The notes beneath the pieces are model-generated. The model saw only the letters and a list, made by a program, of their open reading frames with translations, made no database searches and had not been told where the DNA came from. The translations under genes and the position numbers were made by a program. This document shows, one piece after another, positions 48,188 to 50,050 of a stretch of DNA of 50,050 nucleotides. This stretch comes from Hymenobacter lucidus. Lineage in GTDB: Bacteria > Bacteroidota > Bacteroidia > Cytophagales > Hymenobacteraceae. Each line of letters starts with the position of its first letter. Position 1 is the stretch's first letter. The stretch spans positions 1 through 50,050 of the forward strand of contig NZ_JAJADR010000016.1 in the NCBI RefSeq assembly GCF_020447265.1. The letters are read 5' to 3'.

Positions 48188-49534
48188 TTAATTTAGCCCA
48201 ATAGCTATACCAACGACTACCGCCGCCACAGCCAGGGCTAGCAGGGCTAGATAGAGCGGCAGCACGAATTTCCACCAGGCATCGAACCGTACGCCGCAGG
48301 CGGCTACAATGGCTACCAGGGCCCCGTTGGTGGGCGTGATAAGCTCGCACAGGCCCGCGCCGTACTGGAAGGCCAGCACCATGACTTGGCGCGGCAGGCC
48401 CAGCAAATCGGAGAGGGGCGTGAGGATGGGCATGGTAAGCACGGCCTGGCCGCTCACGCTGGGTACGGGCAGGTGCAGGGCCGTGTGCACGCCAATCATA
48501 CCCAGAGCTGAGAGCGTGACGGGCAGTTGGGCCAGCGGGGCCGACATGCCATTGACGATAGTATCGACGATGTGGCCCTGCTCGAGCACCACGAAAATGG
48601 CGCGGGCAAAACCGATGAGCAGGCCCGAAAAGGCCAGGTCGCGGAAGCCGGTAATGAAGGCCTCGGCGGTGCCGTTGAAACCCAGGCCGCCAACGAGGCC
48701 GGCCAGCACGCCAAAGACGAAGAAGAGGGCTGCCATCTGCTCAAACTCCCAGCCCAGATTCAGGACCCCGTAGACGAAAACGGTGAAGGTGAGCAGCAGG
48801 AGCAGCAGTACCAGGCCGTGCCGGCCCGCGCCCGACGTATCGGTTTGCTCCTCGGCCAGCAGCTCGGGCACCACCCGGTTGCGGGCCGCGTAGCGCATTG
48901 TGCCGCCAATCCAGATAACGAGGGCCAGGGCCAGAAAAGCCAGCCGGAATCCCGCGCCCGAGAGCAGCGGCAGCTGGGCCAGCTTCTGGGCAATACCCAC
49001 CTGAAACGGGTTCATGGGGCTGAAGGAGGCGCCCACGGCAGCGGCCCCGATGCTGACGGCGGCCGCCGTAATAACGGGGTAGCCCAGGCGGCGCATTAGC
49101 ACCAGTAGCACTGGTATCAGCGGAATAATTTCCTCCTGCATGTTCTCCAAAACGCCCATCGTGGCAAACAGGAGCGAAATAATCGGGATAACCAGCACCT
49201 CCTGCCCGCGCAGCTTGCTCAGCAGCCAATTGACGCCCCGCTGCAGCGCCCCAGTCTGGTCCACGACCGTGAAAGCGCCGCCGGCCAGGAACACGAAGAA
49301 GATAACCCCGGCGGCATCGGCCATGCCTTTCGGAATGGCAACCATGGCCGTCGGTAGCGAAACGGGCGAGGCGGGCACAGGGTGATAGGAGCCGGGTACC
49401 ACTACGTCGCGGCCGGTGGCGGCATCGGCGTGGCGGGCAAATTCGCCGGCTGGCAGCACGTAGCTGAGCAGCATGGCCAGCAGAATAAACCCGGTCAGCA
49501 ACACGAGCGGGTGGGGAAAGCGGAAGGTCTTCAT
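48188..49534 (-). CDS. YfcC/DcuC-type carrier
   Basis: 448 residues with about twelve helices. It resembles the YfcC/C4-dicarboxylate anaerobic carrier family (ArsB/NhaD-like transporter clan). Typical stretches are FRFPHPLVLLTGFILLAMLL at the start, SYVLPAGEF, LENMQEEIIPLIPVLLVLMR, GAAAVGASFSPMNPFQVGIA with the re-entrant-loop Ser/Asn-Pro, and AFQYGAGLCELITPTNGALV in the C-terminal inverted half. Substrate unknown: dicarboxylates and peptides or amino acids have been proposed for relatives. ATG 49534 is used; TTG 49537 just before it is unlikely. CACCTTTG on the minus strand close upstream may be its -7 box. Confidence 0.85.
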   Translation of the reverse strand: MKTFRFPHPLVLLTGFILLAMLLSYVLPAGEFARHADAATGRDVVVPGSYHPVPASPVSLPTAMVAIPKGMADAAGVIFFVFLAGGAFTVVDQTGALQRGVNWLLSKLRGQEVLVIPIISLLFATMGVLENMQEEIIPLIPVLLVLMRRLGYPVITAAAVSIGAAAVGASFSPMNPFQVGIAQKLAQLPLLSGAGFRLAFLALALVIWIGGTMRYAARNRVVPELLAEEQTDTSGAGRHGLVLLLLLLTFTVFVYGVLNLGWEFEQMAALFFVFGVLAGLVGGLGFNGTAEAFITGFRDLAFSGLLIGFARAIFVVLEQGHIVDTIVNGMSAPLAQLPVTLSALGMIGVHTALHLPVPSVSGQAVLTMPILTPLSDLLGLPRQVMVLAFQYGAGLCELITPTNGALVAIVAACGVRFDAWWKFVLPLYLALLALAVAAVVVGIAIGLN

Positions 49535-49668
49535 CAAGGAAGCAAAGGTGAGAGAGCCGGCAATAATCCGCGAAAAATAGGAGGAATCCGCCAGCTGCTG
49601 CCGAACTTACCCAACCAGTGCCCCCGGCCGGAACCCGCACCGGGCCCGGTGTGGTTGTGGGTCCGCTT

Positions 49669-49911
49669 ATGCGTTTAGTCTCTTTCAAACAGTTGCCCAT
49701 GGGCCAGCAGGCCGACGTGCTGCGTCGGTGCGGGCACTTCCTGTCCGACCGAACCGAGGACAGCTTCGAGCTGCGCCTCTACGCGCTGGGCGACTTTTAC
49801 GCCGAAATCTGGCGCAGCCGGGGCGAAGAGCACATTCTGTTCATTCACCTCTTTCAGCACCCGCAAGGGTTGACGCCATATCTGGAAAATATTCGGCTGC
49901 CGGAAGTGTGA
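49669..49911 (+). CDS. Small conserved hypothetical protein
   Basis: 80 residues, soluble: MRLVSFKQLPMGQQADVLRR, then CGHFLSDRTEDSFELRLYAL, GDFYAEIWRSRGEEHILFIH and LFQHPQGLTPYLENIRLPEV. The plan (short helix, three strands, helix) suggests a small alpha/beta domain. ATG 49669 is preferred over the frame at 49618, whose Pro/Gly-rich extension is not protein-like. Divergent from the YfcC-type gene. Function unknown. Confidence 0.68.
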   Translation: MRLVSFKQLPMGQQADVLRRCGHFLSDRTEDSFELRLYALGDFYAEIWRSRGEEHILFIHLFQHPQGLTPYLENIRLPEV

Positions 49912-49978
49912 CGACCACTAGTGAGCGAATGATAACAGGTGCTCCATTTAAGGTGAGAGCGTAGCCCGTTGCTGGTAG

Positions 49979-50050
49979 AAGGGCCGCCATATATTACCTC
50001 GGGCTTCTACCTGGCCAGGTAGAAGCCCGAGGTAATATATGGCGGCCCTT
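49979..50050. repeat. Perfect 72-base palindrome at the window end
   Basis: Arms 49979-50014 and 50015-50050 are perfect 36-bp complements with no spacer. The right arm stops exactly at the last base of the window, so it may extend further. It lies 67 bases after the small gene ending at 49911. It could be a natural hairpin like that at 30467, or a fold-back artefact at a contig end. Confidence 0.85.

Noticed and set aside
1..50050. tRNA or rRNA genes
   Set aside because: I looked through the gaps for cloverleaf-like or ribosomal sequence and recognised none; a covariance search was not possible.

Overview
This 50 kb window is about 60% GC and reads as a chromosomal segment of an aerobic Bacteroidota of the Hymenobacter/Cytophagales type. 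The evidence is a secreted protein with a type IX secretion (por) C-terminal domain, DUF4199 and DUF5686 proteins, a BatA-type protein, menaquinone synthesis (MenA), a GT3-type glycogen synthase, and promoter boxes of the Bacteroidota form TTTG-N19-TAnnTTTG (an exact copy precedes argS). Shine-Dalgarno sites are mostly absent. I see no rRNA, tRNA, CRISPR array, transposase, integrase or phage gene. Most genes are housekeeping or envelope genes.

Layout. 0.4-6 kb: a plus-strand run with a BatA-like protein, two DUF4199 membrane proteins, a polyprenyl-linked GT2 glycosyltransferase and a GT4 glycosyltransferase. 6-8.6 kb: a GT9 glycosyltransferase with cysteine clusters, a small unknown gene behind a long palindrome, and a LuxR-type regulator. 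8.7-14.3 kb: a T9SS-exported beta-propeller-like protein, purB, and a GT51 transglycosylase with a large AsmA-like N-terminal half. 14.4-18.2 kb: a minus-strand run hemG-like > GT2 > TerC, and a GmhB-like HAD phosphatase. 18.2-21.5 kb: two paralogous 48-49 residue lipoproteins, then divergent arginine decarboxylase and arginase/agmatinase genes. 21.8-27.4 kb: argS, a LOG-family phosphoribohydrolase, and two glutathione peroxidases flanking menA and an unknown membrane protein. 27.6-32.6 kb: a small membrane ORF, a DUF5686 outer-membrane-type protein, and a zinc alcohol dehydrogenase with a tail-anchored partner. 33-37 kb: a RhlE-type RNA helicase, a CoA-transferase and an unknown protein. 37.5-42 kb: trpS, a queuosine-precursor transporter, RNase Z, a STAS protein and a DUF4198 protein. 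42-50 kb: glycogen synthase and branching enzyme (a split glycogen locus), unknown proteins and a YfcC-type carrier.

The most unusual content is non-coding. Two dispersed families of inverted-repeat elements occur. Family B (5861-6024, 37277-37454, 47981-48141) is found only between convergent gene ends. Family A (4591-4686, 10534-10636, 21511-21666, 24991-25080) is found only between co-directional genes. Further hairpins of unrelated sequence include 33-bp perfect arms at 30467-30543, a loopless palindrome of 72 bp running into the window end, and a 23-bp-arm palindrome in the divergent control region at 7228-7287. No self-contained new defence or mobile system was recognised. The best candidates for undescribed biology are these repeat families, the tandem mini-lipoproteins, the palindrome-controlled small gene at 7313, and the dehydrogenase with its tail-anchored partner.
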